52,263 bases of DNA from Solibacteraceae bacterium (GTDB taxonomy: Bacteria; Acidobacteriota; Terriglobia; Bryobacterales; Bryobacteraceae). Position 1 is the stretch's first letter, and each line of letters starts with the position of its first letter. A model generated the notes under the pieces. That model saw nothing but the letters and a program-made list of their open reading frames with translations. It was not told the origin of the DNA and did not search any database. Position numbers and translations under genes: made by a program. Positions 35,230 through 43,439 of this stretch are shown piece by piece. The DNA is taken from the NCBI GenBank assembly GCA_021324015.1, contig JAJPJX010000170.1:1-52263 (forward strand), in the 5' to 3' direction.

Positions 35230-35883
35230 ATGAAGCCAACCGCCATCCTCGCCGTCGCCGGTTTGCTGATTTCGATGGCAGGGTGTTCGCTTCGCGGCAC
35301 TCCCAAGACCGTCGCCACGCCGCCGCCGCCCAAGCCCGTCTCCGTGGTCAAACCCCAACCTCCGCCGCCGGAAATCCCCAGCGAGCCGTTGTCGGTCCCC
35401 CAAACGCGCGTTTCGCTGCCGAGCCCTCAGGCGATCGATCCCGCGGCCCTGGCCGTCAGCCCCGAACCGGCTCCCGTTCCCCGGCCCGCGCGCACGCGCA
35501 CCCGTTCACTGCGCTCTTCCTCCCCCATGGTCGGCCCGGTCCCTCCGCCGGCCGCTGCCGCCGCGCAGAGCCCCGCGCCGGACTCCACGGCTGCGCAGAC
35601 ACCCACACCGTCCGATGAGCGCCCGCGCATTCAGCCCATCGTGCCCGCCGAGGAAGTGCATCGCATCCAGGAAACCATCGAGGCCCGCAAGCGCGAGGTC
35701 AATGAGAGGCTGGCGCAAGCCCGCCGCCGACAGCTTAGCGGTGCCGAGCAGAATGTGGTTTCGCGCGTTCGTTCCTTTTTGAACCTGTCTGATGAAGCCG
35801 CCCGGCGCGGCGACATGACCCAGGCCGACGCCCTTTCGGAGCGTGCAGTGGTCCTGGCCCGGGAACTCCAAGTTGCCAAATAA
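35230..35883 (+). CDS. Proline-rich lipoprotein with helical C-terminal domain
   Basis: 217 residues from ATG 35230. Lipobox MAGC at residues ~16-19, then a ~100-residue Pro/Ala/Ser-rich extended linker (PPPPKPVSVVKPQPPPPEIPS...), and a charged helical end (EEVHRIQETIEARKREVNERL, SRVRSFLNLSDEAARRGDMTQADALSERA) that resembles a TPR-like or peptidoglycan-spanning hairpin. It may link the outer membrane to other envelope parts; this is inference. It overlaps the peptidase gene by 11 bases. Confidence 0.75.
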   Translation: MKPTAILAVAGLLISMAGCSLRGTPKTVATPPPPKPVSVVKPQPPPPEIPSEPLSVPQTRVSLPSPQAIDPAALAVSPEPAPVPRPARTRTRSLRSSSPMVGPVPPPAAAAAQSPAPDSTAAQTPTPSDERPRIQPIVPAEEVHRIQETIEARKREVNERLAQARRRQLSGAEQNVVSRVRSFLNLSDEAARRGDMTQADALSERAVVLARELQVAK

Positions 35884-36961
35884 CCATCTGGAATACGCGC
35901 GGCGCCGCGACGCTGTGGCCGCTGGACTTGCCGCCCGCAGGCTCGACGCCCTGGCCGTCTCCTTCGGCCCTAACCTTCGCTACCTCACCGGCTTCACCGG
36001 CAGCAACGGCATGCTTTTGCAGCTTCCCGATGACGCCGTCTTTTTCACCGACCCGCGCTACGCCATCCAGTCGGCGCGCGAAGTTTCCTGCCGGGTCTGG
36101 GTCTGCACCGGCCCCATCCTGCCCGAACTCGCCGCCGAAGCCCGCAAGCTGCGTGTGCGCCGCCTGGGATTCGAAAGCAGCCGCATCACCTTCGAGGCTT
36201 CCCGGATTCTCGAATCCGCCCTGCAACGCAGCGCCACTCTGGTGCCCGTCTCCGGCTGGCTGGAAACGTGCCGCATGGTCAAGGCGCCGGAGGAGTTGGA
36301 ACGTATCCGCCGCGCCGTTCACACCAACTCCGCAGCCTTCGAGCAAGCTCTCCGCCACGTGCGCGAGGGAACCCGCGAGCAGGACTTCGCGGCCGAACTG
36401 GAATACCGCATGCGCCGTCTGGGCGCCGAAAAGCCCGCCTTCGAAACCATCGTGGCTTCCGGCGAGCGCTCCGCCCTGCCGCACGCCCAGCCGACCGCGG
36501 CCCGCCTGCGCGCCGGCGAGCTGGTGGTGGTGGATATGGGCGCCATGCAGGACGGCTACACCAGCGACATGACCCGGATGCTCTTCGTGGGCCGTCCCGG
36601 CTCCCGCGTGAAGCGCCTGTATAACGCAGTCCTGAAAGCCCAGGCCGCCGCCCTCGCCGCTGTGCGCGCCGGCGTCACCGCCGGCCACGTGGACCGCTGC
36701 GCGCGCCGCGTGCTGGCCGCCGAGAAGCTCGCGCATCTGTTTGTTCACTCCACCGGACACGGCCTGGGCCTCGAAATCCACGAGCCACCGCGCCTGGGCA
36801 GGCGCGACCGGACCCGCCTGGCCGAGGGCATGGTCGTCACCATCGAGCCCGGAATTTACCTGGAAGGCTTCGGGGGGATCCGCATTGAAGACACTGTGGT
36901 GGTCACGCGCACCGGCTGCGAAATTCTCACCCCCACCCCCAAGCCTCTGCGGATCGTCTGA
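35873..36961 (+). CDS. M24B-family Xaa-Pro aminopeptidase
   Basis: 362 residues from TTG 35873, chosen because GGGAA lies eight bases before it and the overlap with the lipoprotein is short; GTG 35843 is an alternative adding ten residues. N-terminal creatinase-like domain (RLDALAVSFGPNLRYLTGFTGSNG), then the pita-bread fold with metal ligands in VVVDMGAMQDGYTSDMTR (two Asp), STGHGLGLEIHE (His), TIEPGIYLEG (Glu) and GGIRIEDTVVVT (Glu). Cleaves N-terminal residues before proline. It precedes accB-accC as in many bacteria, but efp, often between them, is absent. Confidence 0.9.
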   Translation: MPNNHLEYARRRDAVAAGLAARRLDALAVSFGPNLRYLTGFTGSNGMLLQLPDDAVFFTDPRYAIQSAREVSCRVWVCTGPILPELAAEARKLRVRRLGFESSRITFEASRILESALQRSATLVPVSGWLETCRMVKAPEELERIRRAVHTNSAAFEQALRHVREGTREQDFAAELEYRMRRLGAEKPAFETIVASGERSALPHAQPTAARLRAGELVVVDMGAMQDGYTSDMTRMLFVGRPGSRVKRLYNAVLKAQAAALAAVRAGVTAGHVDRCARRVLAAEKLAHLFVHSTGHGLGLEIHEPPRLGRRDRTRLAEGMVVTIEPGIYLEGFGGIRIEDTVVVTRTGCEILTPTPKPLRIV

Positions 36962-36985
36962 CAAGCTGTTAATCTATTCATTTGC

Positions 36986-37447
36986 ATGACAGTCGCTGAA
37001 ATCCGTGAGTTGATCAACCTGGCCGCGGAAACCGGTATCGCCGAACTGGAGGTGCAGCGCGGCGAAAATCGCGTGCGCATCCGCCGCACCCTGGCCAGCG
37101 AGCAGCAGGTAGTTCTGGCGGCCGCGGCGGCGGTTCCGCGGCAGGACCTTGCTTCCGCGTCACCCGCTTCGCCGGCAGCGCCCGCCGAAGCCGGCCCCGA
37201 TTCCTCGCTGATCACGGTACGCTCCCCGATCGTTGGCACCTTCTACGAAAGCTCTGCCCCAGGCTCTCCGCCGTTTGTCCGCGTGGGAGAGCACGTGCAG
37301 CCCGGCAAGGTGCTCTGCATCATCGAGTCCATGAAGCTCATGAACGAGATTGAGGCCGAGGTCCACGGCATCCTGGAGAGCAAGCTGGTGCAGAACGGTC
37401 AGCCGGTGGAATACGGGGAGGCTCTGTTTGCCATCCGCCCCGTTTAA
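36986..37447 (+). CDS. accB: Biotin carboxyl carrier protein of acetyl-CoA carboxylase
   Basis: 153 residues. N-terminal helix ([24 protein letters not shown]), an Ala/Pro linker, and the biotinyl domain with ESMKLMNEI, biotinylated at about Lys117. It also has the thumb-like loop [16 protein letters not shown] of AccB. Carries CO2 between AccC and the carboxyltransferase in fatty acid synthesis. A TATTCA box lies five bases before the ATG and no Shine-Dalgarno is visible. Confidence 0.96.
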   Translation: MTVAEIRELINLAAETGIAELEVQRGENRVRIRRTLASEQQVVLAAAAAVPRQDLASASPASPAAPAEAGPDSSLITVRSPIVGTFYESSAPGSPPFVRVGEHVQPGKVLCIIESMKLMNEIEAEVHGILESKLVQNGQPVEYGEALFAIRPV

Positions 37448-38810
37448 GAAGATCCTCATTGCCAACCGCGGTGAGATCGCCCTGCGGGTCATCTGCGCCT
37501 GCAAGGACCTGGGCATTCGCACGGTGGCCGTCTATTCCGAGGCTGACCGCTACAGCCTGCCGGTGCGCTTCGCCGACGAAGCCATTTGCATCGGCCCAGC
37601 CAAGAGCTCCCGTAGCTACCTGGACATCCCCTCCATCATCAGCGCCGCGGAAATCACCAACGTGGACGCCATCCACCCGGGCTACGGCTTCCTCAGCGAG
37701 AACACCGGCTTTGCCGAGGTCTGCGAGGTCTCCGGGCTGAAATTCATCGGCCCGCGCCCGGAAGTCATCCGCCTGATGGGCGTCAAGGAGCGCGCCCGCG
37801 AATTCATGCGCCAGCACGGCGTGCCTGTGCTGCCGGGTTCGCAGGGGGTGCTCCACACCGTCGAGGAGGCGCTCGCCACCGCATCCGCGGTCGGCTATCC
37901 CGTGATCCTCAAAGCCTCCGCTGGCGGGGGCGGGCGCGGCATGCGTGTGGTCCGCGGAGCGGCCGATCTCCCTTCCCTGTTCGCCCAGGCGCAGCAGGAA
38001 GCCGGCGCCGCCTTCAGCTCTCCCGACGTCTACGTGGAGAAGTTTATCCGCGCTCCCCGCCACATCGAGTTCCAGGTCCTGGCCGACGAGCACGGCCACG
38101 TCGAAATCCTGGGCGAGCGCGAGTGCACCATTCAGCGCCGCCACCAGAAGCTGCTGGAGGAGTCGCCGTCGCCGGTTTTGAGCGCCTCTGAGCGGGATCG
38201 CATCGCCCAGAGCCTGCGCGGCGCCCTCGGCGCCGCCGGCTACTCCAACGCGGGCACCGTCGAGTTCCTCATGGACGAAGACGGCCAACTGTACTTCATC
38301 GAGGTCAACGCCCGCATCCAGGTGGAACACCCCGTCACCGAGTTTGTCACCGGCATCGACCTGGTGAAAAGCCAGATCCGCATCGCCGCCGGCGAGCCGC
38401 TTTCCGAGATCATCGACCTGCCCGTGCGCCGCAGCGGCCATGTCATCGAGTGCCGCATCAACGCGGAACATCCCGAGACCTTCGTGCCCTGCCCCGGCCG
38501 CATCACCGGCTTCCACGTGCCCGGCGGCATCGGCGTGCGCGTGGATACGGCCGCTTTTCACGAGGGCGTCATCCCGCCCTACTACGATTCCCTCGTGGCC
38601 AAGCTGATCGCCTATGGCCGCGACCGCGAGGAAGCCGTCCAGCGCATGCAGCGGGCCCTCGAGATGTTCGTTGTCGAAGGCATTCACACCTCCATCCCGC
38701 TGCACCGCCGCATCCTGGCGGACCCCGACTTCCTCGCCGGCCGCTTCGATACGAACTTCATCCAGCGCTTCCTGCCCGCCGAGCCCGCGATGGGCAAAGC
38801 CGGCCGCTGA
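37428..38810 (+). CDS. accC: Biotin carboxylase subunit of acetyl-CoA carboxylase
   Basis: 460 residues from TTG 37428, chosen because GGGGAGG ends six bases upstream and the protein then begins [21 protein letters not shown]; this overlaps accB by 20 bases. Biotin carboxylase motifs: ATP-grasp [56 protein letters not shown], and the C-terminal [11 protein letters not shown]. Carboxylates biotin on AccB using ATP and bicarbonate. The AccA/AccD carboxyltransferase is not in this window. Confidence 0.96.
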   Translation: MPSAPFKKILIANRGEIALRVICACKDLGIRTVAVYSEADRYSLPVRFADEAICIGPAKSSRSYLDIPSIISAAEITNVDAIHPGYGFLSENTGFAEVCEVSGLKFIGPRPEVIRLMGVKERAREFMRQHGVPVLPGSQGVLHTVEEALATASAVGYPVILKASAGGGGRGMRVVRGAADLPSLFAQAQQEAGAAFSSPDVYVEKFIRAPRHIEFQVLADEHGHVEILGERECTIQRRHQKLLEESPSPVLSASERDRIAQSLRGALGAAGYSNAGTVEFLMDEDGQLYFIEVNARIQVEHPVTEFVTGIDLVKSQIRIAAGEPLSEIIDLPVRRSGHVIECRINAEHPETFVPCPGRITGFHVPGGIGVRVDTAAFHEGVIPPYYDSLVAKLIAYGRDREEAVQRMQRALEMFVVEGIHTSIPLHRRILADPDFLAGRFDTNFIQRFLPAEPAMGKAGR

Positions 38811-38828
38811 CCGCTGATCGCGGAAGGC

Positions 38829-40034
38829 TCACTTCTTCCGCCACATGGTCGCCTGCATGATCGCCAGTGCCGTCAGGTGCATGGTCCCCATGGCCAGAAA
38901 AATCGGCTTGTAGCCGAAGTGCGTCACCACCCAGCCCGGAATCACGGCCGAAAAGAGAAAGCCCCCGATGCCTCCTGCGCATCCCCCGATGCCCGTCACC
39001 GAAGCCACCATGTTTTTCGGAAACACGTCCGAAGCGGTGGTGTACAGGTTCGCCGACCAGCCCTGGTGCGCCGCCGTGGCCACGCTCACCAGCGCGATCG
39101 TCAGCGCCGCGCCGGGAGCGAACACTGCCATGGCTGCCACCGGCATCGAGACCGCGCTCAGCGCCATGGCCGCCTTCCGCGCCCGCGCGCTATCCCATCC
39201 CCGCCGCATCAGGAACCCCGAAATCCAGCCCCCGCCCACGCTGCCCGCGTCCGCCATGAGGTACACCACCGGCAGCGCCCAGCCGATCTCCTGCAAGTTG
39301 AACTTGCGCACGTCGTAGAGATAGGGCGGCAGCCAGTAGAGATAGAACCACCACACCGGGTCTGTCAGGAACTTGCCCGCCGCGTATCCCCAGGTCTCGG
39401 GGCGCCGCAGCGCCGCGCCCCAGCCCACCGCGGCCTGCTTGTCCTCCTCCGGCTCCACCGCCGGCTTGCGGTACATCAGTAGCCACAAGAGCACCCACAG
39501 GCCCCCCAACGTGGCCGTGAGCAGGAAACTCGCCCGCCATCCGTAGCGCGCGTTCAGCCACACGAACACCGGCGGGCCCAGCATGGACGCCACGTTCGAT
39601 CCCGCGTTGAAGACCCCCGTGGCGAAGGCCCGGTCCTTCTTCGGAAACCACTCCGCCACGGCCTTCACCGCGGCTGGAAAGTTGCCCGCTTCGCCCAGCC
39701 CCAGCATGGCCCGCCAGAAGCCCAGGTCCAGCGCCGTGCGGGCCAGCGAATGCAGGCCCGCCGCCAGCGACCACCACAGGATCGCCACCGTGTATCCGAT
39801 GCGCGTCCCGTAGCGGTCGATGAACTTCCCCGCCAGCAGGAAACCCACCGTGTAGGCTACTTGAAACGCGCCGGTCAGGTTGCCGTAGTCCTGGTCGGTA
39901 AGGTGCATTTCCTGCCGGATCACCGGAATCAGCACGGAAAACACGATCCGGTCCAGGTAGTTGATGGTGGTGGCGAAAAACAGCAGCGCCACGACCCGCC
40001 ACCGCATGGGATCGAGCGTGGGCGAGGTCTTCAT
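38829..40034 (-). CDS. MFS transporter, anion:cation symporter (hexuronate type)
   Basis: 401 residues from ATG 40034, overlapping the hydrolase stop (ATGA). Twelve helices in two halves; TTINYLDRIVFSVLIPVI in helix 1 and GLGEAGNFPAAVKAVAEWFPKKDRAFATG in the helix 4-5 loop are signatures of ACS-family carriers such as ExuT. A hexuronate or related sugar acid is a likely substrate. Co-transcribed with the UlaG-like hydrolase, which suits sugar-acid metabolism. Confidence 0.88.
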   Translation of the reverse strand: MKTSPTLDPMRWRVVALLFFATTINYLDRIVFSVLIPVIRQEMHLTDQDYGNLTGAFQVAYTVGFLLAGKFIDRYGTRIGYTVAILWWSLAAGLHSLARTALDLGFWRAMLGLGEAGNFPAAVKAVAEWFPKKDRAFATGVFNAGSNVASMLGPPVFVWLNARYGWRASFLLTATLGGLWVLLWLLMYRKPAVEPEEDKQAAVGWGAALRRPETWGYAAGKFLTDPVWWFYLYWLPPYLYDVRKFNLQEIGWALPVVYLMADAGSVGGGWISGFLMRRGWDSARARKAAMALSAVSMPVAAMAVFAPGAALTIALVSVATAAHQGWSANLYTTASDVFPKNMVASVTGIGGCAGGIGGFLFSAVIPGWVVTHFGYKPIFLAMGTMHLTALAIMQATMWRKK

Positions 40035-40834
40035 TCCTCCGGGATGGCCCACCCTTCTCCACAGCGGAACACCTTGAAGCGCTGTGCCGGCCGGTGCCCC
40101 AGCATGTGCTCCACAAAGTGGTTCACATCGGCCGTGCTGTGCGGAAACATATCGTAGTGCATCGGCGCCAGCCACCGCGCGGCGATGTCCTCGGCCAGTT
40201 GCGCGGCTTCGTGCAGCTCGAAGTTGCCCTGCCGCCCCGGCGCGCGTCCGTTGATGGGTACCAGCGCCACCGTTACGTTGTAAGGCCGCAGGCGGTCCGC
40301 GAGGCCCTCATAGGGAACGCAGTCGCCCGCGTGGTAGATGGTCCAGCCACCGAAGCGCACCAGGTAGCCCAGGTACGGATATCCGCCCAGCGGAGTCCAG
40401 TCCAGTTGCTCGTGCGCCGAGGGCACCGCGTAGATGCGGTCGTCCAGGTATTCCACCCGCAGGTCCGAATTGGTGGTCACCATCCGGTCGTAGGAAATGC
40501 CCAAGCCGTGCGCGTGCCCGGCGGCGCTCTTGGGAATCACCAGCTTGGCCTTGGGAGAAGCCGCCAGAATCCCCGCCACCGTACCCGGATCCAGGTGCGA
40601 GGGATGCGCGTGCGTGCAGAGCACCAGTCCCGCGTGCCGCACCTCGCCGCCGCGGAAGGGAGCCCGCGTCATCCGCCCTGGCGCGTCGGTAAGCAGCGGG
40701 TCCACGTACAGAATGGCTTGCTTGTACTTGAGAGCGAAGCCGCAATGCCCCAGCCACCACAGCCTCGGCGTGGGGCAGGCGGCCTCTTCGATCTCCTCGA
40801 TCAGCCGCCGCCCGCTCGCCACCGGTTCGATCAT
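40031..40834 (-). CDS. Metallo-beta-lactamase-fold hydrolase, UlaG-like
   Basis: 267 residues. MBL fold with WWLGHCGFALKYK, YVDPLL, the metal motif THAHPSHLD, IYHAGDCVPY and a C-terminal His. The UlaG branch hydrolyses L-ascorbate-6-phosphate lactone or related lactones, and the neighbouring sugar-acid carrier supports a lactone substrate; general annotation should stop at MBL-fold hydrolase. The ATG is six bases after a TATGCT box. Confidence 0.85.
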   Translation of the reverse strand: MIEPVASGRRLIEEIEEAACPTPRLWWLGHCGFALKYKQAILYVDPLLTDAPGRMTRAPFRGGEVRHAGLVLCTHAHPSHLDPGTVAGILAASPKAKLVIPKSAAGHAHGLGISYDRMVTTNSDLRVEYLDDRIYAVPSAHEQLDWTPLGGYPYLGYLVRFGGWTIYHAGDCVPYEGLADRLRPYNVTVALVPINGRAPGRQGNFELHEAAQLAEDIAARWLAPMHYDMFPHSTADVNHFVEHMLGHRPAQRFKVFRCGEGWAIPEE

Positions 40835-40840
40835 GCCACT

Positions 40841-40846
40841 AGCATA
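40841..40846 (-). promoter_or_regulatory. -10-like box TATGCT before the UlaG-like gene
   Basis: Minus-strand TATGCT (four of six consensus bases) is separated from the start ATG (40834) by six bases. The spacing repeats the leaderless pattern of other genes here. Confidence 0.35.
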
Positions 40847-40855
40847 TCCGCAAAT

Positions 40856-40948
40856 TTATGCAGGCATGATCTGCTTGATGTTCAGCCGCGGTCGCCCCGT
40901 CTCGCAGGTCTTTGCCACCAGCGCCTTTTACCGCCCGGGGGAGCGTCA
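40856..40948 (-). pseudogene. Decayed haem c C-terminal domain fragment
   Basis: Minus-strand sequence 40948-40896 matches, with two missing bases and a few changes, the stretch 43645-43591 that encodes the start of the cytochrome c domain in the PQQ dehydrogenase gene. The local frame reads KALVAKTCETGRPRLNIKQIMPA and a stop, where the intact copy has TCGTGCH: the haem-binding CxxCH has become CETGRP, and an upstream codon has become TAA. It fills the gap after the TIM-barrel gene and touches that gene's stop codon. Confidence 0.6.
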
Positions 40949-41902
40949 GCCTCGGACCAGGATCCGGTGAACGATCTCGGCATTCTCCCGAACTTCATCC
41001 CTGAACTTCGGAAACATGCCGACGTACACTCCGTCGGTTGGCTTGATGCTTTCGAAAGCCGTCCGAAAGGCCTGCTCGATGCCGCGCTCCGCAATTCGCC
41101 CGGCGGCCAGAATCTTGAAGGCGAAGCAGGGCTTTCTGGTCTGGCGCATTACCCGGTACATTCGCGGCGGGTCGCTTTGCAGGTAAAGCTCCCCCGGCAT
41201 CTCGATCAACTCGCCGTTGAGCATCTTCCTTTGCTCTTCAGCCGTGCGCCGGCGGTTGTAGACGCAGCCGGAATAGAAATCCACGTCCCAGTTCTCGTCT
41301 TCAATCCTGGCGATCACCTCCGGGATATGTGTGCCGACGCCGACCAGCACGCCCAAATCCCGCGCGCGCTTGCACCATTCTTTGACCGTGTCCATCTGCC
41401 CGCTCTGCCAGGCGTTGTCCACCACCTCGCCCTGCCGCTGCAGAGCCAGGGGCTTCAGCGTCTTCACCAGCATGTCCGAATCCACGCCGGCGGTCACCTG
41501 GATAATCAGGTGCATCTGCCCGCCCTCCGCTCGGAACCGCGCCCAGTCTTGCGGCGCCCGCCCCATGTGGACGTAGTTGAACGCGTTGATCCCGAACCGC
41601 GTGCACTGGTGCATGACGGCGCAGACGCGGTCGGGTGTGTACCACTCCCGCATGGTGTTACCAAAGTTGCTGTTGAAATGCGCAAACCCGTAGAAGGGAT
41701 TGACCCCCAGCACCAGGCGGCTGATTTCACTGTGGAAGAACTTCATCTTAGGCACTTGCACCGCGGAAGCCGGTTGGAGCGCCGCATCCATCTCTCGTTG
41801 TGCCCCGCCCGCGCCCTGGGCGCCGCTGGCAGGCGCGCCGCCGCTCAGACCGATGGCACACACCGCGCCCGATTGCAAAAAGCTTCTTCTGGAATTCGAC
41901 AT
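40946..41902 (-). CDS. Tat-exported aldo/keto-reductase-like TIM-barrel protein
   Basis: 318 residues with a twin-arginine signal (SNSRRSFLQSG, cleavage near ASGA) and GGAAAGGA before the ATG. The mature part looks like a TIM barrel (LVLGVNPFYGF, CTRFGINAFNYVH, MHLIIQVTAG, GVLVGVGTHIPEVIARIEDE, PCFAFKILAAGRIAE, DGVYVGMFPKFRDEV). Related proteins are annotated as aldo/keto reductases, but the Asp-Tyr-Lys-His tetrad is not obvious, so enzymatic activity is unproven. Its stop codon borders the decayed cytochrome fragment. Confidence 0.72.
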   Translation of the reverse strand: MSNSRRSFLQSGAVCAIGLSGGAPASGAQGAGGAQREMDAALQPASAVQVPKMKFFHSEISRLVLGVNPFYGFAHFNSNFGNTMREWYTPDRVCAVMHQCTRFGINAFNYVHMGRAPQDWARFRAEGGQMHLIIQVTAGVDSDMLVKTLKPLALQRQGEVVDNAWQSGQMDTVKEWCKRARDLGVLVGVGTHIPEVIARIEDENWDVDFYSGCVYNRRRTAEEQRKMLNGELIEMPGELYLQSDPPRMYRVMRQTRKPCFAFKILAAGRIAERGIEQAFRTAFESIKPTDGVYVGMFPKFRDEVRENAEIVHRILVRG

Positions 41903-42037
41903 GTGCGTCCTTTCCTTCTCCGCTGCGCAAGCACTGGCCGGCTCGCACTCCAGAATATGATTTTAATACCTGTTTATACCCTGTGTGGAGAGGTGACAGC
42001 CAGCTCCGGCGAACCCGCACTGGTGTCTTCATTCGAG

Positions 42038-43396
42038 TCAGCGGGTGTCAGTGTCGTGCTCGTACGAAGCAGCCAGCCGTTCCAGCCCGGCCTGAAGTTC
42101 GTCTTCCGGCAGCCACCTGCCATCGACCATCACGCCGGCCCGCCGGCTGACATTCCCCACGTCCTCGAGTGGGTTTGCGGTGACCAGGATCAGATCCGCG
42201 CGAAGGCCCACGGCGACTGTGCCCCACTGATCCTGGCTCTTCAGAAATTCAGCCGCGCACTTTGTGGCGGCGCGAATCGCCTCATAGGGGGTGAAGCCGA
42301 CTTCCACAAGGTTACGCAATTCCTCGTGCACCGCAGAGCCCGGCACGATGAACTGATTCGGCGTATCCGTACCCAAAAGGATCTTTGCGCCGCCCCGATG
42401 AAGCGCTCTGACAAATTCCCTTCGTTTCTCGTCATAGAGACGGAGACGGCTGAATTGGTATGCCGTCAGGGATGCGAGCTGGCGGTTGTTCTTCCATCCG
42501 GCCCGCAATGCCGGCGGAACGAACCGCATCGATGGCTTGGACAGCAGCCGGGACGCTGTATCCGCGGGAACGGCTCCCTGAAAAAAGACCAGAGTCACGC
42601 AGTTCCAGGTGCCGGCCCTGCGCGTAGCAGCGACCAGTTCCTCGACTTTGCCGGGCGATGCGCCGCGGTCCAGAGCCTCCAGGTAGCCCTCCACGTGTTC
42701 GATCGACTCTTGATGCGCCGCGAGTACACCTTCGATTCCCACCCGGTCCGGGACATGACCGTACACGGGGAGGCCAAGCGTCCGGGCCGTCGAAACAATC
42801 GCTTGATACACCTCCGGCGAGAGCCGGTTGTAGACCTTAATCGCGTCATAGCCTGTTCGCTTGTCGCTCGTCACCGCGTCGATTGCTTGTGACACGGTCT
42901 CCACCACGCGGCTCGAAGGCCTGATCGGTGGCTTGCCGTCGGTGAGAGGCCCCGTAGTGTAGATTCGGGGACTGATGACTTTGTCTTGCTCGATAGAGCG
43001 GCGGAGCGCAAGAATTTCCGGGCTGCCCCACATATTCCGGACGGTGGTGACGCCATTGGCGATGAACAAGGTCGCGAATTGGTCATTCGTGATGTTTCCA
43101 GCCGGTCCTCTGATGTTGAGGTGGACGTGCATATCCGCCAGGCCGGGCATCAGGAACTTGCCGCGGCCGGCAATTCTCTGTGCCCCCCTGGGGATGTGGA
43201 TGCTCCGCTTCGGACCGAGTCCCGTGACGCGGCCATCCTTTACAACCACGGTCTGGTGTGGAATGAGGCGCTCGCGGTCCATGGGGACTACCGTGACATC
43301 GACAAAAACGACTGGTCGCGGCTGCGCTTGCGAGCGAACGCAACAGAGGAGGAGAGCGCAAACGAATGCGCGAATGAAGAGTAGATGGTCCCGCAT
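42038..43396 (-). CDS. Exported amidohydrolase-family protein
   Basis: 452 residues from ATG 43396 (an upstream TTG at 43417 is possible). Signal peptide (LFIRAFVCALLLCCVRSQA), then the amidohydrolase fold: MPGLADMHVHLN (first metal His pair), YDAIKVYN, YGHVPDR, SIEHVEGY, LLGTDTPN (Asp), and the C-terminal beta strand (GLRADLILVTANPLEDV). All metal ligands are present. Substrate unknown; related proteins include imidazolonepropionase- and prolidase-like enzymes. It lies 43 bases downstream of the PQQ dehydrogenase stop, same strand. Confidence 0.85.
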   Translation of the reverse strand: MRDHLLFIRAFVCALLLCCVRSQAQPRPVVFVDVTVVPMDRERLIPHQTVVVKDGRVTGLGPKRSIHIPRGAQRIAGRGKFLMPGLADMHVHLNIRGPAGNITNDQFATLFIANGVTTVRNMWGSPEILALRRSIEQDKVISPRIYTTGPLTDGKPPIRPSSRVVETVSQAIDAVTSDKRTGYDAIKVYNRLSPEVYQAIVSTARTLGLPVYGHVPDRVGIEGVLAAHQESIEHVEGYLEALDRGASPGKVEELVAATRRAGTWNCVTLVFFQGAVPADTASRLLSKPSMRFVPPALRAGWKNNRQLASLTAYQFSRLRLYDEKRREFVRALHRGGAKILLGTDTPNQFIVPGSAVHEELRNLVEVGFTPYEAIRAATKCAAEFLKSQDQWGTVAVGLRADLILVTANPLEDVGNVSRRAGVMVDGRWLPEDELQAGLERLAASYEHDTDTR

Positions 43397-43439
43397 CGCT
43401 GGGAGATGGTTGCGCAATTCCCGGCCCGCCCGCCCCCCT

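Noticed and set aside
40094-42892. 932-codon plus-strand frame over the UlaG-like, TIM-barrel and amidohydrolase genes
   Set aside because: Crosses gaps and three real minus-strand genes; translation has no signature.
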